Below, in pieces: positions 17,537 through 26,034 of a stretch of 35,493 nt of DNA; the stretch's first letter is position 1, and each line of letters begins with the position of its first letter. The notes under the pieces were generated by a model. The model searched no databases. It was not told the origin of the DNA and was given only the letters and a program-made list of their open reading frames with translations. The stretch is from Rhizobium sp. Q54 (GTDB lineage Bacteria; Pseudomonadota; Alphaproteobacteria; ATCC43930; CGMCC-115725), in assembly GCA_945861155.1 (NCBI GenBank), contig CAMATN010000042.1, positions 1-35,493 of the forward strand. The letters run 5' to 3'. A program made the position numbers and the translations under genes.

Positions 17537-18052
17537 TTAGAACCCGAAGAATTCTTCGACGGGCCCCTTGGGCAGCGGGACCAGGAACCAGATCTCGAAC
17601 ATGAGGAACAGGGAGAGCGATATGGCGGCGCCGATCGCCGCGCCCTTAAGCGGCGAATACCCACCGAAATACCACATGAACAGGGCGATATAGACCGCCG
17701 ACGCGATATAGATGCCGATGACGCTGAGAGCCGCCACATAGACGATGAGCGGCACCAGCACGGCCAGAACCTGGCGAAAGGCCGGTTTCGAGACGAAATT
17801 CGTTGCCGTGCCGCTCTTATCGAAGGCCGCGCGGATCAGCACGACAACGCTTGAGATCGCCAGCAAGACGCCGATGTAAAACGGGAAGTAACCCGCACCC
17901 GGCCCTTCGATCTCGCGCCAGCGCACACCGAGGCGCAGGCTGTCCGCGATCACGATTCCCGCCACCAGCAGCAGGATCAGCGCGACGGCGATTTCCATCG
18001 TCCGCGTCGAAACCAGCCGCTTCTCGCCGCCGCCGTCTTTGTTGTGGCTCAT
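17537..18052 (-). CDS. tctB: Tripartite tricarboxylate transporter small membrane subunit TctB
   Basis: A 171-residue membrane subunit of the TTT transporter, which works with TctA and the periplasmic TctC to import carboxylates using an ion gradient. Four hydrophobic helices are visible (about residues 18-37, 55-75, 92-115 and 120-160). The family-typical GAGYFPFYIGVLL segment sits at the start of the second. The N-terminus is short and charged. The start is the ATG at 18052, with an AGAGGGGG purine run just upstream. It is the last gene of tctA-tctC-tctB, 61 bp after tctC. The substrate cannot be deduced from sequence. Confidence 0.9.
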   Translation of the reverse strand: MSHNKDGGGEKRLVSTRTMEIAVALILLLVAGIVIADSLRLGVRWREIEGPGAGYFPFYIGVLLAISSVVVLIRAAFDKSGTATNFVSKPAFRQVLAVLVPLIVYVAALSVIGIYIASAVYIALFMWYFGGYSPLKGAAIGAAISLSLFLMFEIWFLVPLPKGPVEEFFGF

Positions 18053-18113
18053 GCCCCCTCTGGCGGCGCCGGGTAGCGGCTCGCCGGCCCCTCTTCCACC
18101 GCAATCGTCTGCG

Positions 18114-19145
18114 CTAATTGGCGAGAAAGTTCGCTTCTTTCATCAGGTCGTAGTGCAGTTTATCGGCCGATTCGATCCATTGGCGGTACTGAGGGCCGGT
18201 CATGACCGTCTGGTTGAACGCGCCCTGTTCCATGAATTGCCGCCAATCGGGCGTCTCCATGACCCGGGTAAACAACCCGACATAATACGCCACCTGGTCC
18301 GGCGTCGCGCCGCCCGCCATGAAAATGCCGCGCAGCATCTGGTACTCGATGTCGACGCCCGATTCCTTGCAGGTCGGGATGTCGCTCCACGCCATGGTCT
18401 CGGTCACCTTGGCTGTGTAGGTGCTGCGTTTGCTGTCGAAGATGCACAGCGGGCGCAGCGCGCCGGCCTTCCACTGCGCCACTGCCTCGATCGGGTTGTT
18501 GACCGTCGAGTCGACATGTTTGCCGACAAGCTGCACCGCGACGGCGCCGCCGCCGGCGAACGGCACGTAGGTCATCTTCTTGCCGCCGGTCAAGCGCTCG
18601 ATCGCGGCCGTGATGATCTGGTCTTCCTGCTTCGCGCCCGTGCCGCCCATCTTGTACTGGTGGTCGGCCCCGCTCTTGATCGCGTTGATGTAGTCCTGCG
18701 CGCTCTTGTAGGGCGATTCGGCGTTCACCCAGAATACGAACTGGTCGAGCGCCAGCATGGCGACCGGCGTCAAATCCTTCCAGCTGAACGGCGTGCCGGT
18801 GGCGAGCGGCGTGGTGAACAGATTGGAGAGGGTGATGACGAGCTTGTGCGGGTCGCGCGGCGTCCCCTTCATGTCGAGAAAGCCTTCGAGCCCGGCGCCG
18901 CCGGCCTTGTTGACCACCACCATCGGCTGGTTCATCAGATTGTGCTTCGTCACGATGCCCTGGATGAAGCGCGCCATCTGGTCGGCGCCGCCGCCGGTGC
19001 CGGCCGGGATGACGAAGGTCACCGGGCGCGTCGGCTGCCAGCCTTGCGCCGCGCTCGGCGAGGTGAAGGCGGCCAGCGCCGCCGCGACGCCCAGAGCGAT
19101 CCCGGGCAGCGTCGAACCCAGCGTCCTCAAGCGATGAAGCTCCAT
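18114..19145 (-). CDS. tctC: Tripartite tricarboxylate transporter substrate-binding protein (TctC/Bug family)
   Basis: A 343-residue periplasmic binding protein. The signal peptide ends near residue 33 (PSAAQ). The mature N-terminus has the family pattern RPVTFVIPAGTGGGADQMAR, in which the GGGAD loop helps to bind the carboxylate, followed by VVVNKAGGAGLEG (about 76-88). A KMGGTGAKQ-type loop near 175-183 and FAGGGAVAVQLVGKHVD near 205-220 mark the ligand cleft. It delivers substrate to TctA/TctB. GGAGAAGGAAC lies immediately before the ATG. A 78-bp spacer with a GC hairpin separates it from tctA, which could raise its expression relative to the membrane subunits. Bug proteins are diverse, so citrate is only one possible substrate. 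Confidence 0.92.
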   Translation of the reverse strand: MELHRLRTLGSTLPGIALGVAAALAAFTSPSAAQGWQPTRPVTFVIPAGTGGGADQMARFIQGIVTKHNLMNQPMVVVNKAGGAGLEGFLDMKGTPRDPHKLVITLSNLFTTPLATGTPFSWKDLTPVAMLALDQFVFWVNAESPYKSAQDYINAIKSGADHQYKMGGTGAKQEDQIITAAIERLTGGKKMTYVPFAGGGAVAVQLVGKHVDSTVNNPIEAVAQWKAGALRPLCIFDSKRSTYTAKVTETMAWSDIPTCKESGVDIEYQMLRGIFMAGGATPDQVAYYVGLFTRVMETPDWRQFMEQGAFNQTVMTGPQYRQWIESADKLHYDLMKEANFLAN

Positions 19146-19186
19146 GTTCCTTCTCCGGTTTTCTTCGGATGGTCCGTCAAATATTC

Positions 19187-19203
19187 GCCGGCGTGGGGCC
19201 GGC
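19187..19203 (-). other. Intercistronic hairpin between tctA and tctC
   Basis: GCCGGC-CCCAC-GCCGGC on the minus strand forms a perfect 6-bp GC stem in the 78-bp spacer between tctA and tctC. There is no U tract, so it is more likely an mRNA-stabilising or processing structure than a terminator. Confidence 0.3.
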
Positions 19204-19223
19204 CAGCGTCCGGCGCTGCGCCG

Positions 19224-20726
19224 TCACGCCGGCTTGGCCTCCCGGAATTTGTCGAGAACCCAGGCGATCACCGGCCACGACAGCAGGAGGGCGCCGAGCG
19301 TCATGATGCCGCCGACCAGTTCGTTCGACCAGAATATCGTCAGGCTGCCCTGCGACAGCAGCATGGATTGGCGGAAGGAACTCTCCGCCATGTCGCCCAG
19401 CACCAGCGCCAGGACCAGCGGCGGCAGCGGGTAGCCGAGCTTGTTGAACACGTAGCCGACGATCCCGAACATCACCATCATCCAGACGTCGAACATCGCG
19501 TTGTTGACCGTGTAGGCGCCGACGGCGCAGATCACCAGGATCGCCGGCGCGACGATGCTGAACGGGATGCGCAGGATCGCGGCGAACAGCGGCACGCAGG
19601 TCAGCACGATTACGAGGCCGGCCAGATTGCCGAGATACATGCTGGCAATGAGGCCCCACACGAAATCCTTCTGCTCGACGAACAGTAGCGGCCCCGGCTG
19701 CAGGCCCCAGATCAACAGACCGCCCAGCAGCACCGCGGCGGTGGGCGAGCCGGGAATGCCGAGGGTCAGCATCGGCAGCAGCGCGCTGGTGCCCGCCGCG
19801 TGGGCCGCGGTCTCGGGCGCCACGACGCCTTCGAGTTCGCCCTTGCCGAAACGCTCGCCATTCTTCGAGAACCGCTTGGCGATACCGTAGCTCATGAACG
19901 AGGCCGGTGTGGCGCCGCCCGGTGTAATCCCCATCCAGCAGCCGATGATGCAGCTGCGGATCGAGGTGGCCCAATAGGCCGGCAGCTTCTTCCAGGTCTC
20001 GATCACCGCGTTGAGACGCAACCTGGCGTGGGTCCCGGCGAACGAGAGCCCGGTCTCCATCGAGGCCAGGATTTCACCGATGCCAAAGAGGCCGATGACC
20101 GCGGTCAGGAACTTGAAGCCGGTCAGCAATTCGGCCGTACCGAACGTCATGCGGAGCTGCCCGGTGACCGTGTCGAGGCCGACCGAAGCCAATGCGAAAC
20201 CGAGGGTCATCGACGCCAATGTCTTGAACGGCGACCCCTTGCCCATGCCGATGAAGCTGGCGAAGGTCAGGAACTGGACAGCGAAGAGTTCCGCCGGACC
20301 GAATTTGAGGGCGAACTTGGCAACCACCGGCGCGAGGAACGTGATGACGATCACCGCCACCAGCGCGCCGACGAACGAGGAGGTAAAGGCGGCGGTCAGC
20401 GCCTCGTCGGCCTTGCCCTGCTGGGCCATCGGATGGCCGTCGAAAGTGGTGGCCACCGACCACGGCTCGCCCGGGATGTTGAACAAAATCGAGGTGATCG
20501 CACCGCCGAACAGCGCGCCCCAATAAATGCACGACAGCATGATGATCGCCGAGGTCGGCGGCATCGAAAAGGTCAGCGGCAGCAGTATCGCCACGCCGTT
20601 GGCGCCGCCGAGACCCGGCAGCACGCCGATGACCACGCCGAGCAGGATGCCGACGATCATCAGCGCCAGATTGAACGGATTGAGGACGACAATGAACCCG
20701 CCCCACAGCGCGCTTAGCTCTTCCAC
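19224..20726 (-). CDS. tctA: Tripartite tricarboxylate transporter large membrane subunit TctA
   Basis: A 500-residue polytopic membrane permease of the TTT family with about 11-12 helices. The diagnostic glycine-rich motifs are present: GVLPGLGGANGVAILLP (about 34-50) and its second-half counterpart GITPGGATPASFMSYG (about 265-280). GIPGSPTAAVLLGGL is near 338-352. It starts at GTG 20726, close to a GGTGGGGG purine stretch; the N-terminus aligns well with the family opening. It is the first gene of a tctA-tctC-tctB operon, where C-B-A is the more usual order. A terminator-like hairpin lies 33 bp upstream in its leader. No TctDE-type two-component regulator is in the window. Confidence 0.95.
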   Translation of the reverse strand: MEELSALWGGFIVVLNPFNLALMIVGILLGVVIGVLPGLGGANGVAILLPLTFSMPPTSAIIMLSCIYWGALFGGAITSILFNIPGEPWSVATTFDGHPMAQQGKADEALTAAFTSSFVGALVAVIVITFLAPVVAKFALKFGPAELFAVQFLTFASFIGMGKGSPFKTLASMTLGFALASVGLDTVTGQLRMTFGTAELLTGFKFLTAVIGLFGIGEILASMETGLSFAGTHARLRLNAVIETWKKLPAYWATSIRSCIIGCWMGITPGGATPASFMSYGIAKRFSKNGERFGKGELEGVVAPETAAHAAGTSALLPMLTLGIPGSPTAAVLLGGLLIWGLQPGPLLFVEQKDFVWGLIASMYLGNLAGLVIVLTCVPLFAAILRIPFSIVAPAILVICAVGAYTVNNAMFDVWMMVMFGIVGYVFNKLGYPLPPLVLALVLGDMAESSFRQSMLLSQGSLTIFWSNELVGGIMTLGALLLSWPVIAWVLDKFREAKPA

Positions 20727-20758
20727 GCTCCCCCACCGATTTCGCGGCTTCGCTGTCC

Positions 20759-20787
20759 AAAAAGACGGCCCCGCTGCCGGGGCAGTC
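20759..20787 (-). terminator. Intrinsic-terminator-like hairpin in the tctA leader
   Basis: On the minus strand a 10-bp stem with one mismatch (left arm GACTGCCCCG, right arm CGGGGCCGTC, loop GCAG) is followed directly by TTTTT. It points toward tctA and ends 33 bp before its GTG. No minus-strand gene lies immediately upstream, because hemA is on the plus strand. It therefore cannot simply end a neighbouring gene on that strand, and is a candidate attenuator. Confidence 0.55.
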
Positions 20788-20952
20788 TCGCACGGTCGCC
20801 GGTATTTGCCTAAAATACAGAATACTAAGTCTTGACGCGCCGCCCAACCACGCGACCACCGACACGGATTTTGTTAATGCCGCGACACCGCGCCCGATGG
20901 CGAAATCCGCGATATATGCTATCGTTGAGGTTCTCCGGGCAGCGGCGGCGAC

Positions 20953-22158
20953 ATGGATTACGAAGCTTTTTTCAGACAACGCCTCGATGTGCTCCGCGCC
21001 GAGGGACGTTATCGCGTGTTTGCCGATCTCGAACGGCGCCGCGGCCGCTTTCCACGCGCTTTCGATCATCGGATCGGCGCCGAGGTCACGGTGTGGTGCT
21101 CGAACGACTATCTCGGCATGGGCCAGCATCCGGTGGTCCTCGCGGCGATGACACAAGCGATTGAGGCGCTCGGCGCCGGCACCGGCGGCACCCGCAACAT
21201 CTCCGGCAACGGCCACCTGCACCTCGAACTCGAACAGGAGCTCGCCGATCTGCATGGCCGCGAGGCGGCGCTGGTCTTCACCTCGGGCTATGTCGCGAAC
21301 GAGGCGGCGCTGTCGACGCTGGCGGAGGGTATCCCCGGCACGGTCGTGTTGTCGGATGCGATGAACCACGCCTCGATGATCGCCGGCATCCGCAACAGCC
21401 GGGCCGAGAAGCAGATCTTCCGCCACAACGATGCCGACGACCTCGCGCGCCGCCTCGCCGCCCTGCCGCCGGAGCGGCCTAAGCTGGTCTGTTTCGAATC
21501 GGTCTATTCGATGGATGGCGACATCGCGCCGATCGCGGAATTGTGCGACGTCGCCGACCATTACGGCGCGATGACCTATCTCGACGAGGTGCACGCGGTC
21601 GGGCTTTACGGACGGCGTGGCGGCGGCATCGCCGAGCGCGACGGCGTGCTCCGGCGCCCGAGCGTGATCCAGGGCACGCTGGCGAAGGCGTTCGGGGTCA
21701 TGGGCGGCTATGTCGCCGGCTCCGCCGCGCTCGTCGATTTTCTGCGCAGCCACGCGCCGGGGTTCATCTTCACGACCTCGCTGCCGCCGGCGCTGGTGGC
21801 GGGCGCCCTCGCCGCGGTGCGCCACCTGAAAGAGAGCCAGGCCGAGCGCCTGCGCCACCAGGACCGGGTGGCCCTGGTCAAGCGTCGCCTGGTCGAGGCG
21901 GGTCTGCCGGTGATGCCGTCGGAAAGCCATATCGTGCCGGTGCTGATCGGCGACGCGGCGTTGTGCAAGGCGGCCTCCGACGCGCTGCTGCACCGCCATC
22001 GCCTTTATGCCCAGCCGATCAACTACCCGACCGTGCCGCGCGGCACGGAGCGGTTGCGGCTGACCCCGACACCCTTGCACAGTGACGGCGACATCGAGAC
22101 GCTGGTCGCCGCGCTCTCCGAGGTGTGGCAGAGCCTGACCCTGCGCAAGGTGGCCTAA
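20953..22158 (+). CDS. hemA: 5-aminolevulinate synthase (C4 pathway)
   Basis: A 401-residue PLP enzyme of the alpha-oxoamine synthase family. It condenses glycine and succinyl-CoA to 5-aminolevulinate, the first step of tetrapyrrole synthesis in alphaproteobacteria. It opens with [20 protein letters not shown], typical of bacterial ALAS rather than KBL or BioF. Asp211 ([12 protein letters not shown]) contacts the PLP ring and Lys245 ([13 protein letters not shown]) forms the Schiff base. CSNDYLGM (49-56) and [10 protein letters not shown] (76-85) complete the substrate site. The region upstream is AT-richer, but I cannot define a convincing promoter or FNR-type box. It ends 17 bp from the convergent lipoprotein gene. 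Confidence 0.96.
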   Translation: MDYEAFFRQRLDVLRAEGRYRVFADLERRRGRFPRAFDHRIGAEVTVWCSNDYLGMGQHPVVLAAMTQAIEALGAGTGGTRNISGNGHLHLELEQELADLHGREAALVFTSGYVANEAALSTLAEGIPGTVVLSDAMNHASMIAGIRNSRAEKQIFRHNDADDLARRLAALPPERPKLVCFESVYSMDGDIAPIAELCDVADHYGAMTYLDEVHAVGLYGRRGGGIAERDGVLRRPSVIQGTLAKAFGVMGGYVAGSAALVDFLRSHAPGFIFTTSLPPALVAGALAAVRHLKESQAERLRHQDRVALVKRRLVEAGLPVMPSESHIVPVLIGDAALCKAASDALLHRHRLYAQPINYPTVPRGTERLRLTPTPLHSDGDIETLVAALSEVWQSLTLRKVA

Positions 22159-22175
22159 CCAGCGGCAGGACACGG

Positions 22176-22484
22176 TCAGCGGGCGCGGCTGAAGCCCTTT
22201 GCCTGCATGCAGCGATCGATGATCGCCGCGGCGCGGTCGCCGGTCTGCCGGTGCATGGTCTGGGTCCCAGGCCGAGCGATATTGTTGCGCTGCCAATCGC
22301 GTTGTCGTGTCACCAGAATGTCCTGGTCGATGTCGGCATCGGTCTTGGTAGCGGTCGCGGCCAGTTCGCGGCAGTCCTGATACTCGCGCGTTCCGGCCGC
22401 GTCGTCGGCCCCGGCTTTGGCCCAGTCGCCCGCCGCACAGCCGGCAAGCAGCATCGCGCCGGCGAGCACCCAACCGCCTTTCAT
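22176..22484 (-). CDS. Small lipoprotein, third gene of the DUF4340 cassette
   Basis: A 102-residue predicted lipoprotein: short basic start, hydrophobic core and an LAGC lipobox with Cys16. The mature protein is hydrophilic and probably helical, with two further cysteines (Cys38 and Cys92, in IIDRCMQAKGF) that could pair. I cannot name a family. The ATG at 22484 overlaps the stop of the DUF1289 gene by 4 bp (ATGA), so its translation is probably coupled to the two upstream genes. It is convergent with hemA. Confidence 0.75.
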   Translation of the reverse strand: MKGGWVLAGAMLLAGCAAGDWAKAGADDAAGTREYQDCRELAATATKTDADIDQDILVTRQRDWQRNNIARPGTQTMHRQTGDRAAAIIDRCMQAKGFSRAR

Positions 22485-22699
22485 TGCCGGGCCGGCAAGG
22501 CGGCGCGGCGAGCGGCCAACCGGTCGAGGATCGCGCGCTTGTCGGCCGGGCTCGATTCGTACCATCCGGCGATCTCGGCGATCGTGCGCAGACAGCCGCG
22601 ACAAATGCGCGTCGCCGGGTCCATCAGGCAGATCCCCAGGCACGGCGACAGGGGAATGGGTTCGCTCGGCGCGGGTTGCGGGAGATCGTTCGCCATCAT
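22481..22699 (-). CDS. DUF1289 protein (small four-cysteine protein)
   Basis: A 72-residue protein of the DUF1289 family. The core is PCLGICLMDPATRICRGCLR, with Cys20, Cys24, Cys33 and Cys36 arranged as two pairs, followed by the family's conserved Arg-Thr-x-x-Glu-Ile-x-x-Trp pattern. The cysteine arrangement suggests a metal or Fe-S site, although the biochemical role of the family is not established. Two ATGs are adjacent (22699 and 22696). The first overlaps the upstream DUF4340 stop by 4 bp and is preferred. The rest of the C-terminus is an Arg/Ala-rich helix. Confidence 0.88.
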   Translation of the reverse strand: MMANDLPQPAPSEPIPLSPCLGICLMDPATRICRGCLRTIAEIAGWYESSPADKRAILDRLAARRAALPARQ

Positions 22700-23718
22700 G
22701 AGCCTTTCGCCGGCTCGACCAGATCGGCGAGCCGGGTGCGCAAAAGCTTCGCCCGAGCGGCCGGGATCGCGTAGCTCCAGCGCGCGACCCTGTCGTTGAT
22801 GGCCTTGGCGTCGCTTTCGGCTGCCCCGCTCCCCGACGCCGCAATCGCGACCCAATCGGCACTCCCGTGCGTCAACAGCCGCAGCCTGATCGTCAGCCCG
22901 TCGAACGTCGCGTACTCGGCGGTCGCGGCGCCGCTTTCCGGGATCGTCAAATCGGCTTCCGGCTTGACGTCGTCGAGGTCGAGGCCGGCGAGCGCCCCGG
23001 CCGCCTCGGCGAGCGCCGGATCGGGCTTAAAGCTTGTGTCCTCGGGCGGATCGGCGACGGCGAACCTGCCGCCCGGCGCATCGCGCCGCAACACCAGCGC
23101 GGCGCCGTCGCCACCGCTCAGCGTGACCGCGGCGATTCGCGATGGCGCGATGTCGAGGATTCGGCGGTCGAGCCAGCCCGTCAAATCATCGGCCAGATCG
23201 AGTGTGCCGCGCGCCAGCCAGGCGCGGTCCTGGCCGGGCCTGCGCACGTAAACCCCGTCATTGCCGCCGCCAAACCGGTCGGGCCGGCGCTTCCCGACGA
23301 TCAACTCCGCGACGTTGTTGCCGGTCGGGTCGCGCAAGGTGATCAGGGTCGACTTGCCGTTGCTCGGGTCGTCGAGGTCGAGGCGTCCCAACAGTTCGGG
23401 CCGCGCGGTCTTGGGCTCGACCAGCGCGAGCCCGCCCAGCCCGAGCAGCAGGCGACGCATCTTGCCCGACGCCGCCGGATAATTGCCCTTCTCGATCAGC
23501 ACCCAGCTTCCGCCAATCGCGGCGAAGTCGATCCTGGTCGCGCCGTGCGACAGCCGCATCCAGGCGAGGTTGCCGAGCCGGTTCGCGAGGTCGGGGAAGA
23601 CACGCTCGTCGCGCGCGGCCGGGCTGGCGGCACGCTCTCCGCTCAAGACCGCGAACAACGCCGCCGCGACAAGCACGATCGTCGCGCCGACCAGGACGAG
23701 GAAGCTGCGCTTCTGCAT
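22696..23718 (-). CDS. DUF4340 domain protein (membrane-anchored)
   Basis: A 340-residue protein with one N-terminal membrane helix (about residues 6-25) and a large extracytoplasmic part. The latter fits the DUF4340 pattern: repeated modules reading 'W.LI.KG.YPA....' (WVLIEKGNYPAASGKMRRLL), then LDDPSNGKSTLITLRDPTGN, ELIVGKRRP and VYVRRPGQDRAWLARG. Such proteins usually accompany GldG/GldA-like ABC transporter genes, but none is present here. The ATG at 23718 has AAGG upstream. It leads a tight three-gene cassette with DUF1289 and a lipoprotein. Its molecular role is not known. Confidence 0.8.
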   Translation of the reverse strand: MQKRSFLVLVGATIVLVAAALFAVLSGERAASPAARDERVFPDLANRLGNLAWMRLSHGATRIDFAAIGGSWVLIEKGNYPAASGKMRRLLLGLGGLALVEPKTARPELLGRLDLDDPSNGKSTLITLRDPTGNNVAELIVGKRRPDRFGGGNDGVYVRRPGQDRAWLARGTLDLADDLTGWLDRRILDIAPSRIAAVTLSGGDGAALVLRRDAPGGRFAVADPPEDTSFKPDPALAEAAGALAGLDLDDVKPEADLTIPESGAATAEYATFDGLTIRLRLLTHGSADWVAIAASGSGAAESDAKAINDRVARWSYAIPAARAKLLRTRLADLVEPAKGS

Positions 23719-23859
23719 CGGACCTTACAAATCCAGGCGGCAGCGTATCCTTCGAGACGCGCCGTGCGGGCTCTTCAGAATGCGGGTCTTTCTAAATGCC
23801 ATCAATAACATAACCTCTTGTGTGGACGGCCCCGGCCCGCGGGGGCCATGACGCTCGGA

Positions 23860-24201
23860 TTATGGCAGCGTGTCCCATCGCCAGTCGAGCAGCCGGCGCA
23901 TTGCGGTTCGCAGCGCGTCGTGCGGGCGGGTCAGGCCGAGCCGGTCCATCGCGCCGTTCCACTGCGCCGCGGCGTGCTGCAGCGGCTCCAGCACCGGCCC
24001 GCCGCCGAGCCGATCGAGCCAGGTGGACAGGTCGCGCGAGGCAAACACCGCCAGCGCCAGGGCGCCGATCAGGCTGAGCGCCAGCACCTGACGCGCCGAG
24101 CCGCCGCTCCGGCGCAGGGCCAGCGGGATCGCATCGGCGGTGGCGGGCGCGGCGGCGGGGCGCGCGGCGACGCTCGGCAGCTCCTTTTCGATCGCGACCA
24201 T
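23860..24201 (-). CDS. Small single-pass membrane protein following the MBOAT gene
   Basis: A 113-residue protein starting 3 bp after the MBOAT stop, so clearly in the same operon. An acidic/Ala-rich N-terminus (1-34) is followed by one hydrophobic helix (about 38-55). The ~58-residue tail is amphipathic and ends in RLLDWRWDTLP. The tail has a repeated 'LDRLG' and 'MDRLGLTRP' flavour but no catalytic motif. By position it is a likely accessory subunit of the acyltransferase, perhaps a membrane anchor or adaptor for the periplasmic partner. That is inference; no family is recognised. A GC-rich inverted repeat (GGCCCC / GGGGCC) lies just after its stop. Confidence 0.7.
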   Translation of the reverse strand: MVAIEKELPSVAARPAAAPATADAIPLALRRSGGSARQVLALSLIGALALAVFASRDLSTWLDRLGGGPVLEPLQHAAAQWNGAMDRLGLTRPHDALRTAMRRLLDWRWDTLP

Positions 24202-24204
24202 CGC

Positions 24205-25617
24205 TCAGAACCGGAAATAGATGAACGGGGCGACCCCCTCGGGGCCGAGTGCGCCGATCGCGGCGATTGCGATGCCGGCGGTCGCGCCGAGACCCCAGAC
24301 CGGCATATGGCCGAGCGCAGCGGCGGCGCGCTCGAACAGCCGGTCCGGGATGAACTGGCCGGCGAGGCCGAGCGCGATCAGCCCGACCATCAACGGCCCG
24401 GCCTGCCGCAATCCGCCGCTCCAGCCCTGGCCCAAGCCGGCAAGGTACAGCCAGGCCACCTGGAAATCCTCGGCGCGGAAGAAGATCCAGGCCAGGCACA
24501 CGAAATGAAACACGACCAGGGTCGCGACGATGCGGGCGGGCAGCGTCCGGCAATGCCGGCCGAGCCAGGGTTCGAGCATGCGCTCGACCGCGAGCCCGCC
24601 GCCATGCAGCGCGCCCCACACGACGAATTTCCACGCCGCCCCGTGCCAGATGCCGCCGAGCAGCATCGTCAGCAGCAGGTTGCGGTAGGTCTTGAACCTG
24701 CCGTGCCGGTTGCCGCCGAGCGGCCTGTAGAGATAATCGCGCAGCCAGGTCGACAGCGAGATATGCCAGCGCTGCCAGAACTCGCGCAGCCGCTCGGCCC
24801 GGTAGGGCTGGTTGAAATTGGCCGGGAAGCGGAACCCGAGCAGCGCCGCCAGCGCGATCGCCATGTCGCTATAGGCGCTGAAATCGCAATAGATCTGCAC
24901 CGCATACCCGTAGGTCGCGAGCAGCAAATCCGGGCCGCCATGGCTGGTCGGCGCGGCGAATACCGGGTCGACCAACCCGGTCGCGAGGTAGTTGGCGACG
25001 ATCACCTTCTTGAACAGGCCGAGGAGGATCAGCAGCAGCGCCGGCGCGATCGGGATCGGCTCGGGGGATGGGCGCTCGAGCTGCGGCAGGAAATAGGCGG
25101 CGCGCACAATCGGCCCGGCGACGAGCTGCGGGAAGAACGACATGTAGAGCGCCATGTCGAGCGGGTTGCGGCAGACCGCGACATCGCCGCGATAGACGTC
25201 GACGACGTAGGAAATCCCGTGAAAGGTGAAAAACGAGATGCCGACCGGCAGCAGGATTTCGAGAAACGGCAGCTCGTGCTGCATCCCGAGCATGCGCGCC
25301 AGTTCGTTCGCCGACAGCACGAAAAAGTCGAAATACTTGAATATGCCGAGCAGTCCAAGATGCAGCGCGACGGCGATGCCGAGCACGAGGCGCCGGCGTT
25401 CCCGGTCTGCTGTCGCGCCGATCAGCCGGCCGGCGAGGTAGCTGAGCGCCGAGCTGGCCGCGAGCAGAAGACAGAAGCGCCAGTCCCATTGCGCGTAGAA
25501 ATAATAGCTGGCGACGACCAGCACCGCCTTCTTCGCCGTGAAGCGGGTTTGCAGCGCCGCCATCGCCGCGGCGACGACGAGGAAGAACAGTAGAAAGCCC
25601 GAGGTCGGAAACAGCAT
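24205..25617 (-). CDS. MBOAT family O-acyltransferase (AlgI/PatA-like)
   Basis: A 470-residue membrane-bound O-acyltransferase with 10-12 helices, which moves acyl (usually acetyl) groups across the inner membrane for O-acylation of a polysaccharide, peptidoglycan or lipid. Diagnostic features: FFTFHGISYVVDVYRGD (about 155-172), SFFPQLVAGPIVRA (about 184-197), YCDFSAYSDMAIALAALLGF (about 252-271) and WQRWHISLSTWLRDYLYRPL (about 288-307). The invariant catalytic His is in GGIWHG (about 330-335). The ATG at 25617 lacks a strong ribosome site. It is followed by a small membrane protein, with a secreted SGNH hydrolase gene divergent, the classical transferase/esterase pairing. The acceptor is unknown. 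Confidence 0.95.
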   Translation of the reverse strand: MLFPTSGFLLFFLVVAAAMAALQTRFTAKKAVLVVASYYFYAQWDWRFCLLLAASSALSYLAGRLIGATADRERRRLVLGIAVALHLGLLGIFKYFDFFVLSANELARMLGMQHELPFLEILLPVGISFFTFHGISYVVDVYRGDVAVCRNPLDMALYMSFFPQLVAGPIVRAAYFLPQLERPSPEPIPIAPALLLILLGLFKKVIVANYLATGLVDPVFAAPTSHGGPDLLLATYGYAVQIYCDFSAYSDMAIALAALLGFRFPANFNQPYRAERLREFWQRWHISLSTWLRDYLYRPLGGNRHGRFKTYRNLLLTMLLGGIWHGAAWKFVVWGALHGGGLAVERMLEPWLGRHCRTLPARIVATLVVFHFVCLAWIFFRAEDFQVAWLYLAGLGQGWSGGLRQAGPLMVGLIALGLAGQFIPDRLFERAAAALGHMPVWGLGATAGIAIAAIGALGPEGVAPFIYFRF

Positions 25618-26034
25618 CCGCGCTCAGCCGGACAAGCGCGCGACGAGAAGCAGACCGCCGCCTTTGCTGTCTCCAGCTTCCCCTTTCTTGTCATGCCGGC
25701 GAAAGCCGGTAGCCACGGCCGCCGTGGATCCCGGCCGCCGCCGGGATGACACTGAATTGGAACCGGCCATTACCCCCCAACATGCGACCTGCGGATGGTT
25801 GCCGCGACGCGGTTCTATCGGGTGGTGCGATGCCGGGCAAGCGACCGATCGGGGAGCTGGCGTGGTTCTGCCGTGGCGGCCAAAGTGGCAGGGCTTTGCA
25901 GCTGCTTTGCGGCAATTCGGTTTGCATCGCCTGCCGCGAGCGGCGAGTATTCGACGTGCTGTCGGGGGTGGTGGTTGCGGGGGAACGGCGCCGTGCACGA
26001 GTGGAGTCGGCTTTGCGGCACCGCGCGTCCTCTG
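25618..26034. other. 417-bp divergent intergenic region (MBOAT / SGNH)
   Basis: This stretch separates the divergent acyltransferase and SGNH hydrolase genes. It holds palindromic element C (25690-25750). Right of it, 25751-26034 contains short open frames without ribosome sites or family resemblance. A GTG at 25993, with GGGGGAA upstream, is a possible earlier start for the SGNH gene. I see no RNA gene or clear promoter. Confidence 0.5.
25690..25750. repeat. Dispersed palindromic element C (GTCAT...ATGAC ends)
   Basis: A 61-bp element with GTCAT and ATGAC ends. The arms (GTCATGCCGGCGAAAGCCGG and CCGGCCGCCGCCGGGATGAC) are an imperfect inverted repeat, and the centre carries a CCACGG/CCGTGG stem. 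It resembles a diverged copy of the element at 34957-35036. Confidence 0.7.

Noticed and set aside
18039-19688. 549-codon plus-strand frame over tctC and tctA
   Set aside because: The opposite strand encodes clear TctC and TctA proteins; the plus frame is a shadow.
20827-20850. Possible FNR/FixK-type box before hemA (TTGAC...CCAA)
   Set aside because: The half-sites are too far apart (16 bp in total) and not a matching palindrome, so it does not fit the TTGAT-N4-ATCAA consensus.
25751-26034. Short ORFs in the right half of the MBOAT/SGNH intergenic region
   Set aside because: No ribosome sites, no coding-like composition and no family resemblance; one possible GTG start for the SGNH gene is noted instead.
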